A stretch of 64,000 nucleotides of DNA from positions 3,589-67,588 of the forward strand of contig CAZBII010000005.1 of the NCBI GenBank assembly GCA_964491665.1. The letters run 5' to 3'. Both the position numbers and the translations under genes were made by a program. A model generated the notes under the pieces. It was not told the DNA's origin. It saw only the letters and a list, made by a program, of their open reading frames with translations, and searched no databases. The stretch's first letter is position 1. Every line of letters begins with the position of its first letter. This stretch comes from Ch67 sp964491665 (GTDB lineage: Bacteria > Pseudomonadota > Gammaproteobacteria > Pseudomonadales > Ketobacteraceae). Shown piece after piece: positions 1-8,793 of the stretch.

Positions 1-1722
1 CGCGAACAGCACCAGCCCGTGAGCCTGTTCGAGGAAGCCGGCGCGCTGCCGTATTTCCCGCCCAGTCTGGCGCCCATCGAAGCCAGCAGCGCCAACGATG
101 AAGACAGCGAAAAAAACGAGAAAGAAAAATTCATCCAGACTGCGCTCTGCGTCGAACCGCGCCACGGTGTGCTGTATGTGTTCCTGCCGCCGCTGTCCAA
201 CGCCGACCAGTTCATTCTGCTGATCAACGCCATCGAAACCGTGGCGGCCAAACTCAGCATGCCGGTGGTGCTGGAAGGTTACGATCCGCCGAAAGATCTG
301 CGGCTGGAAAAATTCATGGTGACGCCCGACCCCGGCGTGATCGAAGTGAACATTCATCCCGCGCACAGCTGGAAGCAGCTGCAGCAGAACACCATTGACC
401 TGTACGAAATTGCGCGCCAGTCGCGGCTGGGCACGGAAAAATTCATGGTGGACGGCCGTCACGCCGGTACCGGCGGCGGCAACCATGTGACGATGGGCGG
501 CGCCACGCCGGCGGATTCGCCGATGCTGCGGCGTCCCGATGTGCTGCGCAGCCTGATTACCTTCTGGCAGCATCATCCGGGATTGTCCTATCTGTTCTCC
601 GGCCTGTTCATCGGCCCCACTTCGCAGGCGCCGCGCGTCGATGAAGGCCGCAACGAAAACCTGTACGAACTGGAAATTGCGTTCGGCCAGATGCCCACCG
701 GCGAAGTCGTGCAGCCCTGGCTAGTGGACCGCCTGCTGCGCAATCTGCTGGTGGACATTTCCGGCAACACGCATCGCTCGGAATTCTGCATCGACAAACT
801 CTACTCGCCGGATTCCGCTGCCGGGCGTCTGGGTCTGCTGGAATTCCGTGCCTTCGAAATGCCGCCGCATGCGCGCATGAGTCTGGTGCAGATGCTGCTG
901 CTGCGCACGCTGGTGGCCATGTTCTGGAACAAGCCCTACCAGCACCGGCTGGTGCGCTGGGGCACCGAACTGCACGACCGTTTCCTGCTGCCCCATTACG
1001 TGATGGAAGATCTGCGCAACGTGTGCGAATTCATGCAGCAGAACGGTTATCCGTTCCAGCTGGACTGGCTGGCGCCGTTCCTGGAATTCCGTTTCCCGCA
1101 TTACGGCCGGGTGAAAATACGCGACATCGAAATCACCCTGCAGACCGCCATCGAACCCTGGCATGTGATGGGCGAGGAAGTCACCCGTTCCGGCACCGCG
1201 CGCTTTGTCGATTCCTCCATCGAGCGCATGCAGGTGCAGGTGACCGGCATCAGCGACAACCGCTACGTGCTGGCGTGCAACGGCCGCACCGTGCCGCTGC
1301 GCAACACCGGTGTGCACGGCGAATATGTGGCAGGCGTGCGTTATCGCGCGTGGCAGCCGGCGTCGGCGCTGCATCCCACCATCGGCATTCACTCGCCGCT
1401 GGTGTTCGATCTGATCGACACCTTCAACGGCCGCTCCATCGGCGGCTGCACCTATCATGTGCATCACGCCGGCGGACGCAGCTACGACACCTTCCCGGTG
1501 AACGCGTATGAGGCAGAGGGCCGCCGCATCAGCCGCTTCTGGGGTTACGGCCATACCCAGGGACCGCTGACGGTGCCACCGGAAGTGCGGCCGTTCCTGC
1601 ACAGTGGCGACCGCTTCTATCCGTTCGGCAGCGCACCGGGTCCGATGGCGCCGCCGCCGGAGGAAACCAGCCGCGAGTACCCGTACACGCTTGATCTGCG
1701 CCGGCCGTTGCGTACGCCCTGA
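1..1722 (+). CDS. DUF2126 / transglutaminase-family protein, C-terminal part (5' truncated by window edge)
   Basis: The frame is open from base 1, so the start lies outside the window and only the last 573 residues are seen. The sequence resembles the DUF2126 region found at the C-terminus of large transglutaminase-like proteins of about 1100 residues. Gly-rich stretches such as DGRHAGTGGGNH and MGGATPADSP, and the HVHHAGGRSYDTFPVN segment, fit this family. The transglutaminase domain itself would be upstream and is not visible. In known genomes such genes lie beside circularly permuted ATP-grasp and alpha-E genes, as here, and the set is thought to make or modify peptide bonds. The chemistry is unproven. 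The next gene starts 50 bases downstream on the same strand. Confidence 0.85.
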   Translation, partial: REQHQPVSLFEEAGALPYFPPSLAPIEASSANDEDSEKNEKEKFIQTALCVEPRHGVLYVFLPPLSNADQFILLINAIETVAAKLSMPVVLEGYDPPKDLRLEKFMVTPDPGVIEVNIHPAHSWKQLQQNTIDLYEIARQSRLGTEKFMVDGRHAGTGGGNHVTMGGATPADSPMLRRPDVLRSLITFWQHHPGLSYLFSGLFIGPTSQAPRVDEGRNENLYELEIAFGQMPTGEVVQPWLVDRLLRNLLVDISGNTHRSEFCIDKLYSPDSAAGRLGLLEFRAFEMPPHARMSLVQMLLLRTLVAMFWNKPYQHRLVRWGTELHDRFLLPHYVMEDLRNVCEFMQQNGYPFQLDWLAPFLEFRFPHYGRVKIRDIEITLQTAIEPWHVMGEEVTRSGTARFVDSSIERMQVQVTGISDNRYVLACNGRTVPLRNTGVHGEYVAGVRYRAWQPASALHPTIGIHSPLVFDLIDTFNGRSIGGCTYHVHHAGGRSYDTFPVNAYEAEGRRISRFWGYGHTQGPLTVPPEVRPFLHSGDRFYPFGSAPGPMAPPPEETSREYPYTLDLRRPLRTP

Positions 1723-1772
1723 GTGTTATACTCAAACGCACGACAGGGGCAGGAACGCGCACGCGCCACCGT

Positions 1773-4424
1773 ATGACGACAGAGATGCAGCAAAAAGAGT
1801 CGCAATCGCAATCGCAGACGCCGCCACCCGCGCAGACACCGGCCACGCCGCCGGACCTGGATGCGCAGATGGCGGACTATCCTGCCTATCTGCAGGGTTA
1901 TGACGAAATGTGGAGCGGCGACGCGCCGGAAACGGCAGCGGGCGTCAATCCCTACTGGCGCCGGCTGATGCGCGACCTGCACGATCTGGGTGGCGACGAA
2001 CTGGAAAAGCGCCGCATCGAAGCCCGCCGCCTGCTGCGGGAAAATGGCGTTACCTACAACATCTACGACGACCCCAAGGGCCAGCAGCGCACCTGGCAAC
2101 TCGATCCCATTCCTCTGTTGATCAAACCCGCCGACTGGGCCGCCATCAGTGTGGGCCTGAAACAGCGCGCCCGCCTGCTCGACATGGTCTATCGCGATCT
2201 GTATGGCCCGCGCCGCCTGATCAAGGAAGGCCTGCTGCCGCCGGAACTGATTTACGGCCATCAGGGCTTTCTGCGCCCCTGCGATCAGGTGCCGCAGGAA
2301 AATCTGCCGCAGCTGCTGCTGTACGCCGCCGATCTGGCGCGCGGTCCCGACGGCCGCATGTGGGTGATCGGCGACCGCACCCAGGCGCCGTCCGGTGCCG
2401 GTTACGCGCTGGAAACCCGCATGGCCATGACCCGCGTGATGGCCGACGAATTCCGCCGCACCCAGGTCCACCGCCTGTCGATTTTCTTCCGCAATCTGCG
2501 CGGCATGCTGGCCAGCCTGCTGCCCAATAGCGACGAGGAACCGCGCGTCGTCATCCTCACGCCGGGGCCGCGCAACGAAACCTATTTTGAACACGCCTAT
2601 CAGGCCTCCTATCTCGGCTACAGCCTGGTGCAGGGCGACGATCTCACCGTGCGCGACGGCAAGGTGTGGCTGAAATCCCTCGACGGCCTGAAGAAGGTGG
2701 ACATCATTGTGCGGCGGGTGGACGACACCTTCTGCGATCCGCTGGAACTGCGCGAGGATTCGCATCTGGGTGTGCCGGGTCTGCTGCAGGCGGCGCGGCT
2801 GGGCAACGTCATCATCGCCAACCCGCTGGGTTCGAGCCTGCTGGAAAGCCCCGGCATCATGCCGTTCCTGCCCGCCATCGCCAAACACTGGCTGGGCGAA
2901 GACATCCTGCTGCCGTCCGCCGCCACCTGGTGGTGCGGGCAGAAAAAGGAAATGGATTACGTGCTGGAACACCTGCCGGAACTGGTGGTGAAAAGCATCG
3001 ACCGCCGCCTGCCGTCGTTTTTCGGCCCGCTGCTGGACAGCGCCCAGCGCGCGGAACTGAAAGCGCGCATCCAGGCCTCGCCCTGGCTGTTCGCCGGCCA
3101 GGAACTGCTGACCTGCTCCACCGCGCCGTCGCTGCGCGAATCCCGCATCGTGCCGCGCCGGGTGCTGCTGCGCGCTTTCGTCACCGCCCATCAGGGCGAT
3201 TACGACGTCATGCCCGGTGGTCTGTCCCGGGTGGCGCCGGATTCCGACAGCCTGTTCATCTCCAACCAGTCCGGCGGCCTGTCGAAGGACACCTGGATTC
3301 TGGCGGACAAACCCGTGCACCAGGTCAGCCTGTGGCCCACCGTGCGCCAGATGGAGAATCTGGTGGCGGCGGAAGGCTCGCTGCCGTCCCGCTCCGGCGA
3401 GAACCTGTTCTGGGTGGGACGCTATGCGGAACGTGCCGAGGGCATCCTGCGCCTGCTGCGCACGGTCATCGGCAAGCTGGCGGACTACGACGACTACCGC
3501 GACGAATCCGACATGGCGGTGCTGACCCACCTGCTGGTCACCCTCACCCATTTCACCAGCATCTATCCCGGCTTCACCGGCGAAACGGCAAAGGAAAGCC
3601 TCGCCAATCCGCGCCAGAAAATCCTCGAGATGGCGCTGGACCGCAACCACCGCAGCAGCCTGATCGGCACCCTGGAAGCCTTCATGCAGAGCGCCTACAA
3701 CGTGCGCGACCTGTGGTCGGTGGACACCTGGCGTCTCATCGATGACATCGACGAGAACATCCAGTATCTGGCCGGCCATCCCGACGATTTCGCGTTGCTG
3801 CAGAACGATCTGGACCGTGTCATTGGCACCCTGATGGCGATCTTCGGCCAGAACCAGGAAAGCATGCCCCACGATGCCGGCTGGTACCTGCTGAGCATGG
3901 GCCGTCGCGTCGAGCGCTCGCTGCAGCTGATCACCCTGCTGCGCACCTGCGTGCTGCAGCCGGCCAGCGAGGTGGAAGAGCATCTGATGCTGGAATCGGT
4001 GCTGCTGAATCAGGCCAGCCTGATCACCCACCGCCGCCGTTTCCGCAACCTGCAGCACGTCAACACCGTGCTCGACCTGCTGCTGCTGGATTGCCATTAC
4101 CCGCGCTCGCTGGCCTATCAGGTGGAGCAGATCGGCCAGCTGCTGGCGAAACTGCCCTCAGTGCAGAAAAACCTGCCGGCGCACCAGCTCAGCCGCGAGC
4201 AGCGCCTGATCCTGCAGGTGAGCACCGAAATAAAGCTGGCGGAAGTGGAGAAGCTGGGACGGGTGGCCGAGGACACCGGCCAGCGCACCCATTTGGGCAA
4301 ACTGCTGGATAACGTGGAGCGGCGCATCAGCAAGGCCTCCTCGCTGCTGACCCAGAAATACTTCAGCCACACCGAGAGCGCGCGCCAGCTGGCGCCCACC
4401 ACCCGCATGGACCTGCCGGTATGA
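1773..4424 (+). CDS. Circularly permuted ATP-grasp fused to alpha-E domain (DUF404/DUF407 + DUF403)
   Basis: 883 residues. After a Gln/Pro-rich N-terminus, residues about 60-500 match the circularly permuted ATP-grasp fold, with conserved segments such as LTPGPRNETYFEHAY, VPGLLQAARLGNV and the Gly-rich GGLSKDTWI. From about residue 540 the helical alpha-E domain starts with the typical ENLFWVGRYAERAEG. ATP-grasp enzymes activate a carboxylate with ATP for ligation, and alpha-E domains accompany them in a proposed peptide-synthesis system. Oddly, the nucleotide-binding strand reads VVKSIDRRLPSFFGP, whereas the second copy at 5325 has VVKPANESGGYGMMIGP, so this copy may bind ATP differently or not at all. 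It overlaps the transglutaminase gene by 4 bases. The start is weakly marked; an ATG at 1785 is an alternative. Confidence 0.88.
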   Translation: MTTEMQQKESQSQSQTPPPAQTPATPPDLDAQMADYPAYLQGYDEMWSGDAPETAAGVNPYWRRLMRDLHDLGGDELEKRRIEARRLLRENGVTYNIYDDPKGQQRTWQLDPIPLLIKPADWAAISVGLKQRARLLDMVYRDLYGPRRLIKEGLLPPELIYGHQGFLRPCDQVPQENLPQLLLYAADLARGPDGRMWVIGDRTQAPSGAGYALETRMAMTRVMADEFRRTQVHRLSIFFRNLRGMLASLLPNSDEEPRVVILTPGPRNETYFEHAYQASYLGYSLVQGDDLTVRDGKVWLKSLDGLKKVDIIVRRVDDTFCDPLELREDSHLGVPGLLQAARLGNVIIANPLGSSLLESPGIMPFLPAIAKHWLGEDILLPSAATWWCGQKKEMDYVLEHLPELVVKSIDRRLPSFFGPLLDSAQRAELKARIQASPWLFAGQELLTCSTAPSLRESRIVPRRVLLRAFVTAHQGDYDVMPGGLSRVAPDSDSLFISNQSGGLSKDTWILADKPVHQVSLWPTVRQMENLVAAEGSLPSRSGENLFWVGRYAERAEGILRLLRTVIGKLADYDDYRDESDMAVLTHLLVTLTHFTSIYPGFTGETAKESLANPRQKILEMALDRNHRSSLIGTLEAFMQSAYNVRDLWSVDTWRLIDDIDENIQYLAGHPDDFALLQNDLDRVIGTLMAIFGQNQESMPHDAGWYLLSMGRRVERSLQLITLLRTCVLQPASEVEEHLMLESVLLNQASLITHRRRFRNLQHVNTVLDLLLLDCHYPRSLAYQVEQIGQLLAKLPSVQKNLPAHQLSREQRLILQVSTEIKLAEVEKLGRVAEDTGQRTHLGKLLDNVERRISKASSLLTQKYFSHTESARQLAPTTRMDLPV

Positions 4425-5302
4425 AATTCCGCGTCAAACACACCACCCAGTACCAGTACAGCAGCCCGGTGTCGCTCTGCTTCAACGAGGCGCGCATGTC
4501 GCCGCTGAACAACACGCACCAAACCTGTGCGCGCAACCGTTTCGTGATTCACCCGGCGCCCGATTCAGTGCACAAGCGCTTCGACTACTTCGGCAACCAG
4601 GTCACCAGTTTCGACATCCTGCAGCCGCACCGGGAACTCACCGTCACCGTTTACAGCGACGTACAGGTGCTCGACCACTCGCGCCAGTTCCTGTTCAGCG
4701 CCGACTGTCCCTGGGAATACGTGCGCGACAGCCTGCGCACCACCACCCAGCCCGACCTGCTGCCGCTGCGGGAATTCGTGCTGCCGTCGCCGCTGATTCC
4801 CCCGGTGGACGGCATCCGCGCCTATGCCGAAAAGTCCTTCACCCCCCAGCGCCCGCTGCTGGAAGCGGCCATGGACCTGATGGACCGCATTCACACCGAC
4901 TTTAAATACGACCCCAGCGCCACCAGCATCAGCACCCCGCTGGCCACCGTGCTGGAGCAGAAGCGCGGCGTCTGCCAGGACTTTGCCCACCTGGGCATTG
5001 CCTGCCTGCGCAGCATGGGGCTGGCGGCCTGCTACATCAGCGGCTATCTGGAAACCCTGCCGCCGCCGGGGCAGAAAAAGCTGGTGGGGGTCGATGCCTC
5101 CCACGCCTGGTATGCGGTGCACATGCTGGATGACGGCTGGGTGGCGTTCGACCCCACCAACAACATCGTACCCTCGGACCAGTACATCACCCTGGCGATT
5201 GGCCGGGATTTTGCAGATGTCACACCATTAAAAGGCGTGATCTACGGCGGCGACCATCATCTGCTGAAGGTGTCGGTGGATGTGGATCGCATCGAAACGT
5301 GA
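4421..5302 (+). CDS. Transglutaminase-like domain protein
   Basis: 293 residues. The N-terminal third is the beta-rich region common to bacterial transglutaminase-like proteins (MKFRVKHTTQYQYSSPVSL). The catalytic core keeps the full papain-like triad: Cys185 in RGVCQDFAH, His228 in VDASHAWY and Asp244 in FDPTNN. Members form or break amide bonds; the substrate is unknown. No signal peptide is evident, so it is probably cytoplasmic. Its ATG overlaps the stop of the ATP-grasp/alpha-E fusion by 4 bases, implying coupled translation, and the second ATP-grasp gene follows 22 bases later. This places an amide-forming or amide-hydrolysing enzyme between two ATP-grasp modules. Confidence 0.9.
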   Translation: MKFRVKHTTQYQYSSPVSLCFNEARMSPLNNTHQTCARNRFVIHPAPDSVHKRFDYFGNQVTSFDILQPHRELTVTVYSDVQVLDHSRQFLFSADCPWEYVRDSLRTTTQPDLLPLREFVLPSPLIPPVDGIRAYAEKSFTPQRPLLEAAMDLMDRIHTDFKYDPSATSISTPLATVLEQKRGVCQDFAHLGIACLRSMGLAACYISGYLETLPPPGQKKLVGVDASHAWYAVHMLDDGWVAFDPTNNIVPSDQYITLAIGRDFADVTPLKGVIYGGDHHLLKVSVDVDRIET

Positions 5303-5324
5303 AACATTCACCATAAGATGAACT

Positions 5325-6776
5325 ATGCCGATCAACTGGAAAGAATACGCAGTCAAACCGTTCTTCGATGAACTGATCCAGACCAGTGGCAAGCCGCGCA
5401 GCTATGCCGCGACGCTGGCCAAATATCTCACCACCCTGTCCAGCGACGAAGTCGAGAGTCTGCGCGCCGCATCGGAACTGTCGATCAAGGAAATGGGCAT
5501 CACCTTCACCGTCTACACGCAGGAAGAAGGCTCCATCGATCGCTCCTGGCCGTTCGACATCATCCCGCGCATCATCGCCAAGTCCGAGTGGGACCGCATC
5601 GAACTCGGCCTCAAGCAGCGGGTGCACGCGCTCAACCTGTTCATCAACGATCTCTATCACGACCAGAAGATTATCAAGGACAAGGTGTTCCCCGCCGAGC
5701 TGCTCGCCAACTCGGTGAATTTCCGCAAGGAATGCATCGGTGTGAATCCGCCGCTGAATATCTGGGCGCACATCTGCGGTTCGGATCTGGTGCGCGACGG
5801 CGACGGCACCATGTACGTGCTGGAAGACAATTTGCGGGTGCCGTCCGGCGTGTCGTACATGCTGGAGAACCGCTCGGTGATGAAGCGCGTGTTTCCGGAA
5901 ATGTTCGAGGCGCTGAGCATCCAGCCGGTGGACGATTACCCGTCGCAACTGTTCGACATGCTGTGTGCGCTGTCGCCGCGCCGCGACGTGCAGCCGGAAG
6001 TGGTGGTGCTCACGCCGGGCATCTACAACTCCGCCTATTTCGAGCACGCGTATCTGGCGCAGCAGATGGGTTGCGAACTGGTGGAAGGCCGCGATCTCAC
6101 GGTGGAAAGCGACGACTGCGTCTACATGCGCACGGTGGAAGGCCTGCAGCGCGTGGACGTCATTTATCGCCGCATCGACGATCTGTTCCTCGATCCGGAA
6201 GCGTTCAATCCCGAATCCACTTTGGGTGTGCCCGGCCTGCTGCGCGCCTGGAAAAAAGGCAAGGTGGCGCTGGCCAACGCGCCCGGCGCCGGCGTCGCCG
6301 ACGACAAGGTGGTGTACGCCTTCGTGCCGGACATCATCAAATATTATCTGGGCGAAGAAGTGATTCTGCCCAACGTGCCCACCTACCGCTGCATGTACGA
6401 CGACGAGCGCGAATACGTGCTGAAGAATCTCGACCAGCTGGTGGTGAAACCGGCCAACGAATCCGGCGGCTACGGCATGATGATCGGCCCGGCCGCCAGC
6501 AAGAAGGAACGCGAGAAATTCGCCGGCCTGATCAAGGCCGATCCGCGCAACTACATCGCGCAGCCCACGCTGTCGCTGTCCACTGTGCCCACGCTGGTGG
6601 GCGATCATGTGGAGCCGCGCCACGTCGATCTGCGCCCGTTCATTCTCAGCAGCAATGTCATCAACGTCACCATGGGTGGACTCACCCGCGTGGCGTTGCG
6701 CAAAGGCTCACTCGTAGTGAATTCGTCCCAGGGTGGCGGCAGCAAAGACACCTGGATCGTGGAGGAGGACAAGTAA
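5325..6776 (+). CDS. Circularly permuted ATP-grasp protein (DUF404/DUF407)
   Basis: 483 residues, a stand-alone member of the circularly permuted type 2 ATP-grasp family. It shows the ordered family segments LTPGIYNSAYFEHAYLAQQMG, VDVIYRRIDDLFLDP, STLGVPGLLRA and the intact Gly-rich strand LVVKPANESGGYGMMIGP, ending in NSSQGGGSKDTWIVEED. It is expected to form an acyl-phosphate with ATP and ligate an amine, probably in peptide formation. It is a paralogue of the N-terminal half of the gene at 1773 but keeps the Gly-rich nucleotide loop which that copy has lost, so this is likely the active ligase of the cluster. Its stop shares a base with the start of the alpha-E gene. Confidence 0.9.
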   Translation: MPINWKEYAVKPFFDELIQTSGKPRSYAATLAKYLTTLSSDEVESLRAASELSIKEMGITFTVYTQEEGSIDRSWPFDIIPRIIAKSEWDRIELGLKQRVHALNLFINDLYHDQKIIKDKVFPAELLANSVNFRKECIGVNPPLNIWAHICGSDLVRDGDGTMYVLEDNLRVPSGVSYMLENRSVMKRVFPEMFEALSIQPVDDYPSQLFDMLCALSPRRDVQPEVVVLTPGIYNSAYFEHAYLAQQMGCELVEGRDLTVESDDCVYMRTVEGLQRVDVIYRRIDDLFLDPEAFNPESTLGVPGLLRAWKKGKVALANAPGAGVADDKVVYAFVPDIIKYYLGEEVILPNVPTYRCMYDDEREYVLKNLDQLVVKPANESGGYGMMIGPAASKKEREKFAGLIKADPRNYIAQPTLSLSTVPTLVGDHVEPRHVDLRPFILSSNVINVTMGGLTRVALRKGSLVVNSSQGGGSKDTWIVEEDK

Positions 6777-7750
6777 TGCTGGCCCGTGTTGCGGAAACCT
6801 TATTCTGGATGTCGCGTTACCTGGAACGTGCCGAAAACATGGCGCGTCTGATCAACGTGAACGCCAACCTGCTGCTGGATATTCCGAAAAAAACCACCCT
6901 CGGCTGGGAACCGCTGATCGATATCACCGGCACCCGCGACGTCTATCTGCAGAGCAATGAAAACTTTGACGAGCGCGCCGTGCTGAAATATCTGGTGGGC
7001 GACGCCAACAGCCCGGTGTCGATCGTGTCGGCGCTGAAAAGTGCCCGCGAAAATGCGCGTACCATCCGCGACGTGATTCCGCGCGAAGCCTGGGAGCAGA
7101 TCAATGCGCTGAACTATTACGCCACCGACCAGCTCAGTGCCGGCCTGTCCAAGCGCGGCCGTTTCAGCTATCTCAAGGAAATCATCCTGCGCAACCAGAC
7201 CATCGCCGGTCTGCTGGCAGGCACCATGAACCAGGATCAGGGTTATTTGTTCATCCGTCTGGGCCGCAATCTGGAGCGCGCGGACATGACGTCGCGCATC
7301 ATCGACGTGCGCACGGCGAACCTGCTCACCGATGCCAATCTGGAGCTGCGTCCGTTCGAAAACATCCAGTGGATGAGCGTGCTGAAATCCCTCACCGCGT
7401 ACCAGATGTATCGCCAGTCGATGCAGGCGCGCGTGCGGCGCGGCGACGTGCTGAAATTCCTGTTCCAGTCGAAGAAATTCCCGCGCTCGATTTTTTTCTG
7501 CGCGCAGCAGCTGGAACAGTGCGTGCTGCAGCTGCCGAATTTCGACGAGGTGCTGGGGCAGATCCACGAACTGATGGACATGGTGCAAAACGTCGATCTG
7601 GAAAAACTCGACCAGCTGCAGCTGCACGAATTCATCGACCAGTGCCAGATCCAGTTCAACGCCATCCACGGCGCGCTGGTGGACAATTACTTCCTCAGCG
7701 GGCGCATCTACAAGAACAAGCCGCAGCTGCAGGTGCAGAAGGCGGGGTAA
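6776..7750 (+). CDS. Alpha-E domain protein (DUF403)
   Basis: 324 residues, all helical. The N-terminus MLARVAETLFWMSRYLERAEN is the signature of the alpha-E family, and the body repeats helices seen in the C-terminal half of the fusion at 1773. Alpha-E proteins occur almost always next to circularly permuted ATP-grasp genes; their biochemical role is unknown, perhaps carrier or scaffold. The ATG shares one base with the stop of the ATP-grasp gene (TAATG), and a strong GGAGGAGG ribosome site lies 7 to 8 bases before it. The gene ends in a GC hairpin. The cluster thus holds one fused and one split copy of the same module. Confidence 0.9.
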   Translation: MLARVAETLFWMSRYLERAENMARLINVNANLLLDIPKKTTLGWEPLIDITGTRDVYLQSNENFDERAVLKYLVGDANSPVSIVSALKSARENARTIRDVIPREAWEQINALNYYATDQLSAGLSKRGRFSYLKEIILRNQTIAGLLAGTMNQDQGYLFIRLGRNLERADMTSRIIDVRTANLLTDANLELRPFENIQWMSVLKSLTAYQMYRQSMQARVRRGDVLKFLFQSKKFPRSIFFCAQQLEQCVLQLPNFDEVLGQIHELMDMVQNVDLEKLDQLQLHEFIDQCQIQFNAIHGALVDNYFLSGRIYKNKPQLQVQKAG

Positions 7751-7761
7751 AAATCCCCGCC
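7741..7761 (+). terminator. GC hairpin over the stop codon of the alpha-E gene
   Basis: Arms GGCGGGG (7741-7747) and CCCCGCC (7755-7761) pair perfectly around a 7-base A/T loop that contains the stop codon. A second, imperfect 8-bp hairpin (7812-7833) follows with a pyrimidine-rich tail. Neither has a clean T-run, so this is a plausible but weak end of the 1-7750 operon. Confidence 0.35.
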
Positions 7762-7978
7762 GGCTGCGCGATATTTTCTCCCGGCAACTTATCTCCTTTC
7801 GTCATTTAAAAAGCCGCGCTTATAGGCGTGGCTCGACGGGTCGCTTTCTCTTGATCGTGATCACTGTTTTGGCCTGAATTCACCTCCCCTCCCGAATACG
7901 TCCTGCAGCAGCAGTGCAATTGCAGCACAATGCACCTTCCAAAGATCAGAAACTCCGTCCATGCCAGGAGCAATCACC

Positions 7979-8557
7979 ATGAAAAAATCCTTCATCCTGT
8001 GTTCGCTGCCCGCAGCCTGTCTGCTGCTCGCCTTTGGTGCCAGGGCCGATGATGCGGCACTGCTGGAACAAACCCGCGCCGTGGCCATGGCCATGCCGCC
8101 CAAACTGCTGACGGTGCTGAATGAGGAAATTGCCAAGGGTGGCATGGTGTCGGCCATTGCCGCCTGTCGCGACAAGGCGCCGCAAATGGCCAGGGACACG
8201 TCGGCCAAAACCGGCTGGAGCATCCGCCGCGTGAGTCTGAAAAATCGTAATCCCAATGCAGTACCCGATGCCTGGGAAGCGGCTGTGCTGGCCGAGTTCG
8301 ATCGGCAGGTGGCGGCTGGCAGCAATCCCGCCACGCTGGAAAAAGCGGCGACGGTGGAAGAAGGCGGCAAGCAGATTTACCGCTACATGAAAGCGCTGCC
8401 GACCCAGCCCATGTGTCTGGGCTGTCATGGTGGCGCCCATGAAATTCCGCAGGATGTACAGGCCAAGCTGGCAGAGCTGTATCCAGCCGATAAAGCCACC
8501 GGCTACAAGGCGGGTGAAGTGCGCGGCGCCATCACCATCAAGCGCGTATTGCCGTAA
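7979..8557 (+). CDS. Periplasmic DUF3365 (Tll0287-like) protein with c-type haem motif
   Basis: 192 residues. The start at 7979 is chosen because AGGAG lies 8 bases upstream and gives a clean signal peptide (MKKSFILCS...LLLAFGARA, cleavage near residue 23). The mature part matches the DUF3365/Tll0287-like fold, a PAS-related sensor domain, and has one CLGCH haem-attachment motif near residue 140, so covalent haem c in the periplasm is likely. Such domains usually sit at the N-terminus of histidine kinases or cyclases; here it is free-standing. It may sense redox state or gas, or carry electrons. The gene is monocistronic; the next gene begins 236 bases later. Confidence 0.8.
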   Translation: MKKSFILCSLPAACLLLAFGARADDAALLEQTRAVAMAMPPKLLTVLNEEIAKGGMVSAIAACRDKAPQMARDTSAKTGWSIRRVSLKNRNPNAVPDAWEAAVLAEFDRQVAAGSNPATLEKAATVEEGGKQIYRYMKALPTQPMCLGCHGGAHEIPQDVQAKLAELYPADKATGYKAGEVRGAITIKRVLP

Positions 8558-8606
8558 ACCTGGCTAGCTATAGCGCTAGCGCAAAGGAGCAAACGACAAC
8601 AGGAGA

Positions 8607-8676
8607 CCGGACCTTAACTGCCACGAAGAGGCAGGAAACTCGACGTGCGTCCCGCAGGTGCGGCTGGCAAATCCGG
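8607..8676 (+). promoter_or_regulatory. Candidate structured leader (three-way junction) before the HDOD gene
   Basis: A closing helix CCGGA/TCCGG (8607-8611 and 8672-8676) encloses two hairpins: CTGCC/GGCAG (8618-8622, 8630-8634) with a 7-base loop, and CCGC/GCGG (8652-8655, 8660-8663) with a 4-base loop. It lies 118 bases before the HDOD gene. No known riboswitch consensus fits. In GC-rich DNA such pairings arise often by chance. Confidence 0.2.
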
Positions 8677-8793
8677 GCAAGGTGAGTGTCACTATTGGCG
8701 TGCCGGTCGCGCATGGCCGCAATTCCATGCCGATTGCGCAGCTTTTTCTATACTCAGGAAAAAGCGCTGTGCTGCTGCAAGGATTGATTTCCG

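Noticed and set aside
1617..4097. 826-codon open frame on the minus strand
   Set aside because: It lies opposite the ATP-grasp/alpha-E fusion, is rich in Gln, His, Ala and Val, and has no family likeness; an antisense shadow of GC-rich coding sequence.
8563..8580. GCTAGC repeats as an operator
   Set aside because: Two self-complementary hexamers, but the whole is not a palindrome; no support beyond chance.
8575..8680. Cyclic di-GMP (GEMM) riboswitch
   Set aside because: Considered because the downstream gene is regulatory, but the conserved GEMM core is absent on either strand.
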